NCBI RefSeq assembly: GCF_030272615.1
Contig: NC_081408.1
Coordinates: forward strand, 62,678,614 to 62,742,613
Reading direction: 5' to 3'
DNA: 64,000 nt
DNA from: Cryptomeria japonica
Lineage: Eukaryota; Streptophyta; Pinopsida; Cupressales; Cupressaceae
The notes beneath the pieces were generated by a model, which worked only from the letters and a program-made list of their open reading frames with translations, searched no databases and was not told the DNA's origin. Shown here in pieces: positions 32,200 through 44,560 of the stretch (position 1 is the first letter of the stretch; each line of letters opens with the position of its first letter). The translations under genes and the position numbers were made by a program.

Positions 32200-35100
32200 T
32201 CAGTGAGTAGAAGATAGGGGTAGGATCCCTAACTTACTTCTGAGATACTCAAAAGTGTCCCTTGGCAGTGGCTTGGTAAAGATATCTTCTATTTGTTCCT
32301 TTGTGCTAACATACTCCAACACCACTTTCTTCTATTGAGCTTCTTCTCTAAGATAATGATATTTGATAGAGATGTGCTTTGTCTTAGAGTGCATAATAGG
32401 ATTCTTTGAAATGTTAATGGCACTAGTATTGTCACAGAATATAGTTACTAGCTCAGTAACTTTCTCATTTATACCTTCCAATAGTTGTTTGATCCATGCA
32501 ATATTGGTACAATTCAATGCTGCAGCAACATATTCAGCTTCTATTGTTGACTGTGAAACACATCCTTGTTTATTCCTAAGCCAACTCACTAGTCTTTCTC
32601 CTAAAAAAGAAAGCTCCTCCACTTGTACTTTTTCTGTCATCAATGTTGCCTGCCCAATCAGCATCAGTATAAACTTTAAAATCAAAGTCATTTCCTTTCT
32701 AATATACTAAGCCATAATCCTCAGTGCCTTTCAAGTATTTGAAAAATCTCTTGATTGCTGTCATGTGTGTTTCCTTAGGATCTACAAAGAATCTTGGAAC
32801 TATACCTACTGCATGCGCTATATCTGGCCTACTATGAACAACATATTGTAGCTTTCCAATCATGGATCAGTAAAGTGTCTCATCAACAAAAGAAAATTCA
32901 TCATTCTTTGATAATTTACAGTTGGTAGTCATAGGAGTACTTACTGGGTTTGAATCCTCCATTCCAAATTTCTTCAAGATTTCCTTTATGTACTTGGATT
33001 GAGTAATGAAAATCTCATTTTTCATTTGTAGTATTTGTAAACCTATAAAATAATTTATCTCACCGATTAATGACATCTCAAATTCTTTGCTCATTTCATT
33101 TCCAAAGTTCTTGCATAAAGAGTCATTTCCACAAAAGATAATATCATCAACAAATATGGCTGAGATCAGTATTCCATTTTCATCATTCTTCATGTACATG
33201 TTGCTATTTTCACTTGTTCTTATAAAACCAATATTGATTAAATAAGAGTGCAATCTTTCATACCATGCTCTAGGTGCTTGTTTCAAACCATATAAAGCTT
33301 TGTTCAATTTACATACCTAATCTTTATTCTTGTCTTCAATAAATCCTTCAGGTTGTAAAATAAAAACTTCTTCTTCTAATATACCATTCAGAAATGCAGA
33401 TTTGACATCCATTTGATATACCTTAAAATTCTTGAAAGCAGCATATGCCAACAATGTCCTTACTCGTTCAAGTCTTGCCATAGGTGCAAAAGTCTCACCA
33501 TAATCAATTCCTTCTTCTTGGGCATAACCTTTACAAACTAGTCTTGCTTTATTTCAAATGACCTCACCTTTTTCATTCAACTTGTTTCTAAAAATCCACT
33601 TTGTACTAATTACATATTTGTCCTTCGGTCTTGGGACCAGTGTCCATGTGTCATTCTTCTTGATTTGATCAATCTCTTCTGTCATAGCATTTATCCAATC
33701 TTCACTATTAAATGCCTCTTTCACTATTCTCGATTCAAATTTAGATATCAGACATGTGTTTTGTCTTAGTTTATTCCTTGTCATCACTAGATCATCCTTA
33801 TCTCCTATAATCTGACTTGATGCATGATGTAATCTAACATACTTGGCTAATACAGGCTCGGTAGGTTTTGTATGATCTTCTTCATCACTCGATAACTGAA
33901 TATTCTCTTCATTTCCTTCTTCAATTTTCTCTGTAGGACTTGTCGGTTGAACATAGATAGATTATTCATAACCTTCTGGTTCCTTGGAGTTCCCTTCATC
34001 ATTTCTTTCTGCAAATTCATCAATTTTCACATTTTCACTTTCTACTATTTTGTTAGATGATTTGATCAAACATTTAAATGCTTTACTTCTAGAAGAATAA
34101 CCAAGAAATGTTCCATCTTCACTTTTCTGATCAAACTTGCCATTTCTATCATCTTTGTGTACATAGCATCTACTTCCAAAGATTTTAAAATAACTTACAT
34201 TAGGTTTCTTGTCATACCAGATTTGATATGGTGTCTTCAAAGTTCCTTTCTTCAGTTGTACTCAGTTCAGGGTGTAAACTGCAATGCTTATTGCTTCTCT
34301 CCAAAATGTTTGTGGCACTTTCTTTTCAATCATCAGGGTTCTGGCACAATCCGCAATAGATCTGTTTCTTCTCTCAACAATTCCATTTTGTTGTGGAGTT
34401 CTCAGTGTAGAGACTTGTCTTTTTATACCATGATCGTTACAGAATAAGTTGAACTCATCAGATGTGAACTCACCTCCTCTATCAGATCTAAGACATTTCA
34501 GTTGTCTTCCTGTTTCATTTTCAACTCTTGCCTTGTACCATTTAAACATTTGAAAAGCTTCTAATTTTTCTTTTAAAAACATAACTGACATCATCCTTGA
34601 GTAATCATCCACAAATAATATGAAATATTTGTCACCATAATAACTTTGAACCTTCATAGGACCACAAATATCAGTATGTACAAGATATAAAATTCCCTTA
34701 AAAGTGTAGGACTTACTTGTAAAGCTTGATCTTGTCATCTTACCCATCTGGCATCCTCGGCACATAGCATTCTCAAGTTTCTCAAGACTCGATAGACCTC
34801 TTACTCGGTGCTTCTTGCTTATTTTGATCAGATTATGAAAATTTACATGACAAAACCTTTTATGCCATAACCAAGTATCATCTATCTTTGCATATAGACA
34901 CTTGTTCCAAGTTGAGTCAAGGTGAAATGTGTTACCTTTTTTTTGTGTCCCGGTAGCAGCTAACTTTCCATGCTTGTCATGAACTTTGACAATTCCTTTC
35001 TGAAATTCTATTCGGTAACCTGTATTGTTTAGCTGTGCTACACTCAACAAATTGCATTTCAAACTTTCAACCCAATAAACATCATTGCATCTTGCATTGT

Positions 35101-35523
35101 CAAGAAGTGGTATAGATCCTTTACCTTTTATCGGACATGGTGCATCATTACCAAATCTTACATAGCCTCCATCATAATCTTCTAACATAAAAAACTTGTG
35201 TTTATCACCTGTCCTATGATGTGAGCATCCACTATCTATGATCCAAGAATCATTAGTATTTATGGGAGATATTAGGGCTTTTTCTTCATACCTTTCTTCA
35301 TCTGATCCATCTTTGACAGCCACATAAACTATTTCCTCTATATCCGTTTCATCTGATTTATCATCATTGGATTCCTCATCGGCTATTAAGCATGACTTTC
35401 TATCTCTTCTTCTGAAGTCTCGATGTACTCTATAATGATTATCTTTCTATCTATCATCTTGGTAATCTCTCTTTTCAGTAGAATCTTTGTCAAGCCAGTT
35501 AGAAGCCATATGTCCTATCTTAT
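32200..35523 (-). pseudogene. pol: Element E copia pol (protease, integrase, RT, RNase H), lightly broken
   Basis: On the minus strand, the gag zinc-knuckle remainder (KIGHMASNW) follows the G insertion. Then come the protease motif WIIDSGCSHH (about 35240), the pre-integrase zinc region (WLWHKRFCHVNF...CRGCQMGK, about 34880-34730), and the integrase core with Asp in HTDICGPM, Asp in LRSDRGGEFTS and Glu in NGIVERRN. RT follows (33787-32867) with intact FVDD at about 33145, then RNase H (32691-32200). The frame from 35323 to about 32867 is constant apart from a few stops; one frameshift precedes 32691. The last piece has a TAG at about 32330. It is the best preserved copia pol in the window, but it is not functional because gag and pol are split by element G. 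Confidence 0.92.
35519..35523. repeat. Target-site duplication CTTAT, left copy (element G)
   Basis: CTTAT before TGTAGATAGG; exact copy at 53371-53375 after the other LTR. Joining both sides restores the run of the zinc-knuckle region in the gag of E. Confidence 0.92.
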
Positions 35524-37096
35524 TGTAGATAGGAAATGTGGGAATCAACAAAGCAAATCAATATTAATCTAGCTCAATCATGAAAGCTCAAATGCAATGA
35601 TCAATCCTAAAAACACTCAATAAAGACATGAAAAAAAGACATCAATTCAAGATTGAAAACTAAGCAAACCAAATGCAGACTTGGATGTCTCCTTCATGTG
35701 GCTCCATTGTCCTTCTTTCTCCTTCAAATAGATTTTGTTTGTGGATCTCACCTACTAGTGCATAAGCATGATGTGAAAGCAAGTAGATAAGATTGTAGCG
35801 CAAGGATACTCGAAGCGTGATTGATTCGACCAGGTAGGGATCTTGATTGAAGAAAATCATCCAATTTTTAGACAAATTGGAGAAAAGATCAAATTAGCAT
35901 GAAGAGATTCGAATGGAAATTGCAAATCAAGAATGTCAATTATGACAAATTATGACAAATTTTCACTTTCTATGCAAGATTGATTGATTGATAATTCATG
36001 ACAAAATTATGACAAATTTCTATGTCAAAATTGATTGATTGTCAATTATGACAAATTAAGACAAATTGAAATGTCATTCCCATGAAATTAGGAGGAAAAT
36101 AGGACATAATTGAAAAATAGATGAAATAGAAATTAGGAAATTAGGAATTAGAAATTGATGAAAAATTAGGAAATTAGGAATTAGGAGAAATTAGGTAAAT
36201 CAATTAATAATTTGTCATTTATTAATTAATTCACAAAAAGAGGAATAATTAGTTACCCAGTTAAATAAACATTTAATTGTGACACGAAGACTTAGGATAA
36301 ATAAATAATTTATTAATCTTAGAGGGGGAAATGACAAAAAGGGTTAAATGAATAAAATCATGAAACCCTAAAAGATGAATTAGAAATGCAAGGATGACAA
36401 TTAGGTCCTGACAAAAGATAATTGACGTTGATTCGATTTGATCATGATTCTGACTTGATAAATGACCAATGTTGATAAGAGATTTGATTGATAAATGCAC
36501 TAATTGATGAGGAACAATGACTAATTGATCCAAATTGACATAATTGAGAAAGACAACGATCGATGACAAATCGATCGCAAAATGACAAAATTGACAAGAA
36601 GACAAGGATTGATGACAAAATAGATTGCAAAATAACAAGATTGAAAATGTCAACGATCGATGACAAATTGATCACAAGACAACAAGATTGATGACAAATT
36701 GATCAAAAGACAAGGATCGATGACAAATTGATTGCAAGATAATAAGATTGAAAATGACAACGATCGATGACAAATCAATCAGATGATGACAAGATTGATA
36801 AGAGGACAAAACCCTAATTAGGATTGACGATGTCCAAAATGATGACAAATGAATACGCACATTGATGCGACAGGATAAGATTGACCAAAATGATGACAAA
36901 TATTGTTATTGACAAGACCAAATTCAAAAGCGAGACAAATGAAGAATGTGGAAGAATGACTCGATGCTCGTAAATGATAAAGACCAAGTGCGAATCATAG
37001 GAGAAATGTTAATGTGATGCAAAAACCCTAAAATAAGGCAATGCGCAAATGTTAAAGTACAATTCCGCAAGCGTTGACCATTTTTAGATGTCTACA
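35524..37096 (-). repeat. 3' LTR of element G
   Basis: Ends TGTAGAT...GTCTACA, a terminal inverted repeat of seven bases. About 36550-36800 contains an array of GATCGATGACAAATYGATY units. Hydrophobic open frames on the minus strand (36273-36899) follow this repeat and are not genes. Confidence 0.94.
36550..36800. repeat. Tandem GATCGATGACAAAT units with hairpins in the element G LTR
   Basis: About six units, mostly 26-50 bases apart, each with GATYGATGACAAAT. The one at 36557-36577 is a perfect stem: CGATCGAT, loop GACAA, ATCGATCG. The other LTR has the array at about 52830-53060 with arms slightly decayed. Confidence 0.85.
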
Positions 37097-37111
37097 TTTT
37101 ACCCCTCTTTG
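37097..37111 (-). promoter_or_regulatory. Polypurine tract of element G
   Basis: Minus-strand AAAGAGGGGTAAAA abutting the 3' LTR, as in element F. Confidence 0.85.
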
Positions 37112-37370
37112 AGAAAATGCGAGTTTAAGCATTGTTTCAAAGAATGATAATGAAAATGCCTCAGACACTGACAATGACATATGCATGCCCCCTCAAGGAA
37201 TTGGCCGGAAACATGCAGAAAAGAGGCCAATTGATTGATAAAAATGATAGGATCAAACAGACCGACAATCAGAGATCGGATACACAAAGGACAAGCAATT
37301 GATGATGCAAAAGACCGTGACTAGCATAAGATGGAGAGGGTGCACGTCCATCTATGCACTGACAAAGATC

Positions 37371-37377
37371 TATAAAT
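37371..37377 (+). promoter_or_regulatory. Possible TATA box of the antisense PMD gene in element G
   Basis: TATAAAT lies about 90 bases before an ATG at 37461, in a stretch that resembles the same part of element F (CATCTATRCA). It would direct transcription against the element. Confidence 0.4.
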
Positions 37378-37627
37378 GAGGCAAAGAGAGTGAAAATTGC
37401 TCATTTGCACTAGCCAAAGAGAAGAATTTGTTGCTCTAGAAAAGGATGCTTGTAGAGAGATGGTGAAAATTCCAATGGCAGATCACCTTGGAGAATGTGT
37501 ACGAACCTACAGATGACTAGACGACATGGGAGCAGTGATATGTATCTCAAAAACCCATATTTTCAATTTTATGAATTTGACTGGCTTGCAGGACATTGTG
37601 GGGCCCACAGGGAATGTAGAAACTGAC

Positions 37628-37740
37628 TTTTGTGCTTGTGTAGGGCAAATTCTGTGCTTGTGTATGGTCTTATGTGCTTGTGTAGGGGACACAGGTGCAG
37701 GTTGTGTTACACAGGTGCAAGACTTATCACACAAGCGCAA
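37628..37740. repeat. Tandem repeat upstream of the G antisense PMD exon, shared with the G leader
   Basis: Three units of GTGCTTGTGTAGGG or close are followed by ACACAGGTGCA and ACACAAGCGCA units, the second set being roughly the reverse complement of the first. The same ACACAGGYGCA motif makes an array at 51560-51710, near the primer site at the other end of G. It lies where intron 1 of the PMD gene is expected. Confidence 0.75.
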
Positions 37741-37928
37741 TTGTGCATTGTGAACCCTAATTTAGTCAAAAATGGCATACGAATGAGCCGAAAAGGGGGG
37801 ATAAGGGTAGGATAGGTAAAAAGAGATTAGAAACACCTTGATTTGTGGATGAAATGAGGAAATCCAACCCATAGGAGCAAACCCTAAAACTGACAAAATA
37901 TGCCCCAATTGTGATACAGAGTCGATAG

Positions 37929-39749
37929 TATCCATTGATCATGCGGGAGAACTGACCAGACTACTTCATGTTACGACATAGACTCAGGAGCATGGATAGA
38001 GATACATTAGCAGGACTTGGAATATACTATATCACATTCATGTCCGAGATTAGGGCAAACACAGGACTGCTTACCGCATTGATAGAGCGATGGCATTCAG
38101 AGACCTCCTCTTTCCATCTAGCGACTGGAGAGGCGACTGTTATACTAGAGGATGTATGGCGTATCCTCCACATTCTGATTCATGGAGAGATGGTAGAGTA
38201 TGACCCAGTGACAGGGAGAGATGCTTTGTGCAGATTATTTGAGTGCGACACAGATGATCTAGATATCATAGAGAGGGAGATTGGCTGGGAGACCATGGCT
38301 TCAGAGTATGATCGGTGATATGTGGTGATAGTCGTGGTTATAGCATGCATACTAGCAGGGGACAGACAAGGACATGGATTCCCTATTGGATGGGGAAGAG
38401 TGCTAGAGCGGATGGTGACAGAGGGGATAATGTACACATGGGGACCATGTGTACTAGCTATACTATATTTTCAGTTGCATCAGATAGCATATCAGGGAGT
38501 GTAGACTTTGAGCTGTGGAGTCACATTGCTACAGGTATGGGCATTTGAGCACATAGCCATATGTCAACTGATTGCAGAGAGACAGGTATTACCACATCAA
38601 CCATATGTGTACTACTATGGGGGAGCACTGAGATAGGGTCCGTTTGGATACATATTATATAGGCAACACGAGCTAGATAGACTGAGAGAGTTCACATGGA
38701 GGCCATATCGTGATTGCCCTAGATGGTCAGATGATAGTGATGAGCTATCGTATTGTAGACAGGAGAGGTACCTAATTGGGCAACCAGTGAATCGCCAGAG
38801 AGTGATTGAGATGTACCTGCCAAAGAGAGTCAGACGATAGTTTGGAGAGAGGTAGGATGTACCTAGGAGGACTGCACACTTTGCTCGATCTCATAGAGAG
38901 ACGAGTCAGTGGGGGATTATGATTCAGCCACACATAGCATATGCTAACTTCACACAGCTATAGTAGAGACAGTGAGATTGGAGATCAGATGTGGAGGATG
39001 TCGGGATGACAGCAGAGTATGAGAGATGGTTTGCACGACGACGACCAATGCCATTGACTGATCCTGATATTCCAGTACTGAGGAGACAGGAGGACTTCCC
39101 AATCGTAGGAGAGGAGGAGGGAGATGATGAGGACGAGGAGGATTAGGGCAGTGATGAGGATGAGGGGGATGATGAGGATATAGATGATGATGGGGATGAT
39201 GATTATGAGCTAGATTCAGGTGAGCAGGAGTCATTGCAGGATATACCCATAGAGCCGGAGATAGCTAGGATAGAGGAGATGGAGATGTGCAGAGCGACCA
39301 TAGCGAGTCAGCATGATCACATTGCAACTTTAGAGAGACAAAATGCCATCTTGAGGATAGAGCAGGATCAGTTCAAAGTGGAGATAGCCAGACATATAGC
39401 GGCTCAAGATATAGTAGTAGTGTAGGCACAGTGAGAAGAATAGAGAGTCACTGAGTATATTGGGTCAATTAGGGATGCCAGTGCACGTGAGATGGCACAG
39501 ATGTTGGTAGAGACCGGAGAGGAGATACGCCATTGGAGGACACTATATGAGAGTGTGGTTCCACTAGATCAGAGAGCAGCTTCATATCGGGCACAATCGA
39601 GGACAAAGAGTAGGCCACGCTCTCAAAGGTCATTGAGCAGCATGGGGGTGAGTGGATCTATGAGACCACCACAACCAAGACCTGGGACAGGAGGGACATC
39701 ATCCCTGAGACATGGTAGGGATGAGGAGGACAGAGGGAGCACCCAGTGA
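37929..39749 (+). pseudogene. Antisense plant mobile domain (PMD) gene in element G, main exon
   Basis: One frame of 607 codons runs without frameshift but with 13 premature stops (TGA 37953, 38316, 38973, 39432; TAG 38502, 38634, 38838, 38853, 38961, 38964, 39144, 39423, 39441). A likely acceptor TCGATAG ends at 37928, placing TAT CCA first, comparable to exon 2 of F and H. The PMD signature is at about 38080-38190 (ERWHSETSSFHLATGE, EDVWRIL). The middle part has IACILAGDRQGHGFPIGWG and an AFEHIAICQL helix. From about 39090 comes an acidic tract (GDDEDEED, GDDEDIDDD), then a coiled coil (39234-39420) and a basic Ser/Arg-rich end. PMD proteins of the MAIN/MAIL1 family act in the nucleus in silencing and gene expression; relatives are carried by transposons. 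Exon 1 was not found with confidence. Confidence 0.82.
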
Positions 39750-41510
39750 CAGAGACATATGTAGTTGGACATTTTGTAGTCAGCCTGCGGGCCATACTTG
39801 GGATAGACAGTCCAATTTTGTACTCTGATATTATTGTGATATGTGATATGATATGCATCAATATGATGGAATGCAATGTGTTATGACTTATGTTATTTTC
39901 CATGTATGGATGATTTATGCACTATTGATGTATTATTGTGGAACATGTATGGATATATTTTTTTATGTGTTTTTGATGCATTTATAATATGAAATGGATA
40001 AAATACTTGGTATGATGCTTGATCTAATGCAAATGTACTAACCGAATGGATGCAGGATGCAACATATGTGTGTGGAGAAATCGGAGCACTAGACCGAACT
40101 GACTATCTGAATTGACGGAAGAAATGTTAGTAAGAAGAAATGAGATAGAGGACAGTTAGAGATGAAGAAAAACTTGCTTTTACTAATGCACTTTGTAGGT
40201 GAGAACCTTTATTTTAATGTAGCAAAATGGATGCATAGCATCATGGCATTGAGGGCCAGAGCTGAAATGCAACCTTTTTTGCAAAAGACAAACACATCGC
40301 AAACAAACAGCAATTACAACAAAAAAAAAAAAGGGACCATGAACCATCCCGATCACTCTAAATCACTCAGTGACATGATCGAGCAACATAGGAACATGAT
40401 CGAAGATAAATCAATAAATGATAAGACTCACTAAGTCCAACAACTCAAACAAACATCTTGATCTTCATTCTCAAAAGTTGAAAGTGCTGATAGGACGATC
40501 ATGCTATCTGGTTTTAGGGAATGTGGTACCCCATCTAAGATAGGACATAGTCTGGTTTGGAGTATACCACACCCTATATAAGACCCATGATAGTAGTGAC
40601 AAGGACAAATGATATTGATGTTGATGTTCAATTGATAAGACAATTGTGATCAGTTTGAATGTCTAGTTTGAGTGAAAAAGTTCATCTGTTAACGCATGAT
40701 TGCATTAAAGCGCAGCGTTGTGATTAATTGTTGTTGGATGGATACTCAGTGATCTGTCTATGCATAGAGGGGTTATTTATTGCAAAATGCTTTTCGAGTT
40801 TTTACAATTTTTTTGTGTTCATTTTTTCAGGACTTTATTTGACTTTTTAGGGATTTTTTCAAGACATTATTTGATTTTTTTTTTTTAGATTATTTCAAGA
40901 CATTTTTTCAATTTTTTAGAGATTTTTTCAAGACATTATTCAATTTTTTATGATTTTTTCAGGACATTTTTTTGATTTTTTAATGATTTTTTCAGGACAT
41001 TTTGCAATTTTTTATGATTTTTTTCAGGACATTTTAAAATTCAAAAGTTCCAGTAATTGATCATGGCAAGGGGAATGCACCCACTGGACATCTAAAAGAC
41101 ATATACAAAGGCCAGGACTGAAACATATGTGCAAAACATGGAGTAAGCAAGACAATGATGTTGACCAATCACAGGCCTGAAATATAACATTGGGTCAAGA
41201 CCAAGATAGGCATGATAAATCTTGAGAGAGAAAGCATAGCTAGAGGTCATGATAAATGACAAAGCAATGATCATTCTTACACATGGTGCCTGTTTGCCAG
41301 GTTTTCACCAAGGTACTTGCCCAAAGTGCCTATTTGCCAGGTTTTCACTAGAGGGCGAATCATTTTTCTTTACTTTTTTGCTCTTTTTCTCTTTTTTTTT
41401 TTTTCACTTTTTTTGTATTTTTTTGCATTTTTTGATTTTTTTGTATTTTATGCTTTTTTGATTTTTTTGTATTTTTTCAAGATCATACTTGAAGAAGTGC
41501 TGATAGAAAA
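39750..41510. other. Element G 3' region between PMD gene and pol
   Basis: No gene. It contains ATG-rich low-complexity text (39830-40060), a poly-A run near 40320, a T-rich tandem array at 40795-41035 and the motif TTTGCCAGGTTTTCAC twice (41288 and 41333), followed by a T tract to 41475. The last part matches element F downstream of its pol. Confidence 0.65.
40795..41035. repeat. T-rich tandem repeat with CAGGACATT core
   Basis: About seven units of roughly 30-35 bases of the form GATTTTTTCARGACATTWTTTGA. On the minus strand this is an A-rich tract in the 3' untranslated region. Confidence 0.85.
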
Positions 41511-42682
41511 TTATGCCCAGTACTTGCGAAGGTGCATGCTATTTACAGGATTAGACAAAGGTTCACCTTCTGGAGTGGCAAGCTAATATGCCCCCGAGCC
41601 ATAGGCTGCAGTCACTATGAAAGGCCCAACCCAATTAGGTTCAAACTTTCCTTTGATGATGTCAGTAGATTGTGCATTCTTGGGGTTTGCCTTTAAAACC
41701 AAATCTCCCACTTCGAAGTGTTGCCCTTTGACCTTCTTATTATAAGAGTGATGGAGACGGTTTTGATATGCTTGCAAATGTGTCAGGGCTGTCTGACGTT
41801 TCTCATCTAACATCTCAAGCTGATGCAACTGAGAGACTCTTTGTGTCTCATCATTAATCAGATGTTGCAAGGAAACATGCAAAGAAGGAATCTCCACTTC
41901 CAAGGGTAAAATGGCTTCCACACCATACACCAAGGAATAAGGTGTTGCGCTAGTAGGTGTACGGATAGAAGTGTGATAAGCCCATAGTGCTGGATTCAAC
42001 TGTACATACCAATCTCAACCAGCGTTATTGACAACCTTTTCAAGATCTTGATAATGGTTTTATTTGATGCTTCAGCTTAACCATTACCCTATGGATAGTA
42101 TGGACTAGAGAAACGGTGTTGGATATGAAACTTTTCATAGAGTTCCTTGACATCTTTATTCTTGAAGGGACGACCATTATCTGTGACTATGGCAAGGGGA
42201 ACCCCATACTGGCATATGATATAATTCAATAGGAATTTTGAAATTTGCACACCAGTTATATAGGTCATGGGGATAGCCTTGATCCATTTTGTAAAATACT
42301 TTGTTGCTGTAATGATAAACTTGAGTCCATTTGTAGATGTTGGGTGAATCTTGCCACTAAGATCCAATCCCCATTGAGAAAAAGGCCACGGAGATATGAT
42401 AGAATGAAGCTCTTGGGCTGGTGCATGAATGTAGTTTCCATGGATTTGGCATTTGTAGCACTTCTTAACAAAATCATGAACATCCTTTTCCAGAGTGGGC
42501 CAATAATACCCAACATGAATCAACTTTTTGGCTAAGCTCAGACCATTGAAATGGCCCCCACATATACCATCGTGAACCTCATGTAAAGTTTTTTGTGCTT
42601 CGTCAGAATCCAAATAGCTAAGGAGGGTATGGTCAAAGGAACGGCGGTAAAGGCTGTCAGCAATGATGACATATTTGGCCAT
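41511..42682 (-). pseudogene. Element G integrase
   Basis: The zinc-binding HHCC region is at about 42580-42460 (HEVHDGICGGHF, then CYKCQIHG). The core has Asp in WGLDLSGKI (about 42350) and Asp in IVTDNGRPF (about 42180). The glutamate region lies at about 42050 after in-frame stops. A frameshift between 42089 and 41999 precedes the C-terminal part (FEVGDLVLKANPKN, KFEPNWVGPFIVTAAYG), which ends at TAA 41511-41513. That end matches the tail of the F pol remnant. I see no chromodomain after it, as expected for Tat elements. Confidence 0.9.
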
Positions 42683-42697
42683 CTGTCAGATGAAGGC

Positions 42698-43519
42698 TCA
42701 GCGTTGGTTAGCGAAAAGGTTAGGTGATAAGGTTTGGGATTTCAAATATTGATATACATCATTGTACCACGGGGAGTTAGGACCAATAAGAACGCACATC
42801 ACATCTACTGTCGGAATGTCAAAAGAAGGGACAAGCAATTGTTCGACCAAAAATTCACATTTGTCCATATTGTGGGGCATATTCAACATGGAAGCAATCG
42901 TAGCCATCACATCTGCCAACTTGTTTTGAATTCTTGGAACTTGACTGAAATGGATAGCTGTGAATTTTGTCTTGAAGAAATCTACCATGTGCTTGTAGGG
43001 AATAAGCTTTTCATCTTTTGTTTTGTAGTCATCATTCACTTGTCGGATGACTAACTGAGAATCTCCATAGACTTGCAAATGTGTGATATTCCAGTGGACC
43101 ACTACTCGGAGTCCTGTGACCAGTGCTTCATACTCTACAATGTTATTGGTACAATGAAAAGTTATTCTATAGGACTTGGGAATAGCATCACCTTGAGGGG
43201 TGACAAACAATATGCCTACTCCAGATCCGAACTTGGTATGGGACCCATTAAAGTATAACTTCCATTCATTAGAAGATGTAAGAGCAAAGACTGACTCATC
43301 CAAAAAATCGATCAACCTGGGATGATCATCATAAATAGGAGCCTCTGCAAGTTGATCTGCTATGACTTGTCCTTTTATTGCCTTACGCTCCATATACTCA
43401 ATATCAAATTCACTGAGGATCATAACCCACTTTGCTAGGTGACCTGTCAAAGCTGCTCTACTAAGCAAATGTTTCAAGGGATCAATTTTTGCAACCAACA
43501 ATGTTTGGTGATTTAACAT
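42698..43519 (-). pseudogene. Element G end of first RNase H and complete second (Tat-type) RNase H
   Basis: The start of this open piece is the end of the RT-linked RNase H (DPLKHLLSRAALTGHLAKW). It is followed by a second RNase H with LYFNGSHTKFGSGVGILF, NNIVEYEALVTGL and YGDSQLVIRQVN. In the second domain the usual first aspartate (FDGS) is replaced by Asn (FNGS), while Glu (EYEAL) and Asp (YGDSQ) are present. Plant Tat elements are known to carry this extra archaeal-type RNase H. The piece is 273 codons without a stop. Confidence 0.88.
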
Positions 43520-44560
43520 ACAATGTCAGAGTTTTTGTGTTGCAAAGACCACTGCTAAGCATGCCCATTCAATAGTTGAATAATTCAACTCATAGCCTAC
43601 TAGTGTCCAGCTGATATAATAAATAGCTCATTCTTTGCTATTTTCATCCTATTGGGCCAAGAGAACTCCTAGTGTCGTTTCAGTTGCAAAAATATATAAT
43701 ATAAATGGCTTTCCTTCTATAGGAGGCATTAGAATAGGTGGCGACAACAAATAGTCCTTGAGAGCTTGAAAGGCTGATTGACATTGCTTAGTCCATTTAA
43801 AAGTGACACCTTTATGCAATAGATGCTAGAATGGATGACATTTGTCTGCCAACTGAGCTGTAAAGTGGTAGATTGACTGTAGCTTTCCTTGCAGACTTCT
43901 TAGTTGATGCAGATTAGAAGGAGGAGGCATATCCATTATTGCTTTAATCTTGGCAGGGTCGACTTCAATGCCTCAGTGAGAAACAATGTACCCTAGTAAT
44001 TTTCTGGCTATGACACCAAAGACACACTTCTTTGGATTAAGCCTGAGCTTGTAGGTCTCTATTCGGTCAAAGATTGGGCCCAGGATGGCGAGATGACTAT
44101 CTCTTGTGACAGATTTGCATAATAAGTCATCAACATAGTCCTCCATCAAAGTATGCATGAAATCATGGAAAATTGTCGTCATAGCTCATTGATATGTTGC
44201 GCCTGCATTTTTAAGACAAAAGGGCATCACATTCCAACAGTAGATACCCCAAGCACAGGTGAATGTAGTCTTATGTTGGTCTTCAGGAGCAATGTGAATT
44301 TGGCTATAGCCAGAGAAACCATCCATCAATGAGAGCATCTCATATATAGCAGTCATGTCAACTATGATGTCTATATTTGGCAGTGGAAAATCATCTTTAG
44401 GGCATGCTTTAATGAGATCCCTAAAATCTATATAGATTCTGATGCCCCCAGTTACCTTGCTAACTGGTACTAAATTTGAAATCCAGTCTGCATAATCAAT
44501 GGGTCTAATAAAGCCCACATCTAGTAATTTCTTCAGTTCTACCTTGACCAAAAGAGCCAC
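43520..44560 (-). pseudogene. Element G reverse transcriptase and first RNase H, broken
   Basis: RT starts in ELKKLLDVGFIRPIDYADWISN and goes through IYIDFRDLIKACPKDDFPLP, SLMDGFSGYSQI and the catalytic EDYVDDLL (about 44143). A TGA at 44183-44185 interrupts it just before the catalytic motif. After 43973 several stops lie in the first RNase H. The frame from 44560 to 42698 is otherwise constant, so the damage is nearly all point mutation. Confidence 0.9.

Noticed and set aside
36273-36899. Overlapping hydrophobic minus-strand frames that look like membrane proteins (also 52547-52949)
   Set aside because: They lie within the LTR tandem array of element G and follow its repeat; no start context or homology.
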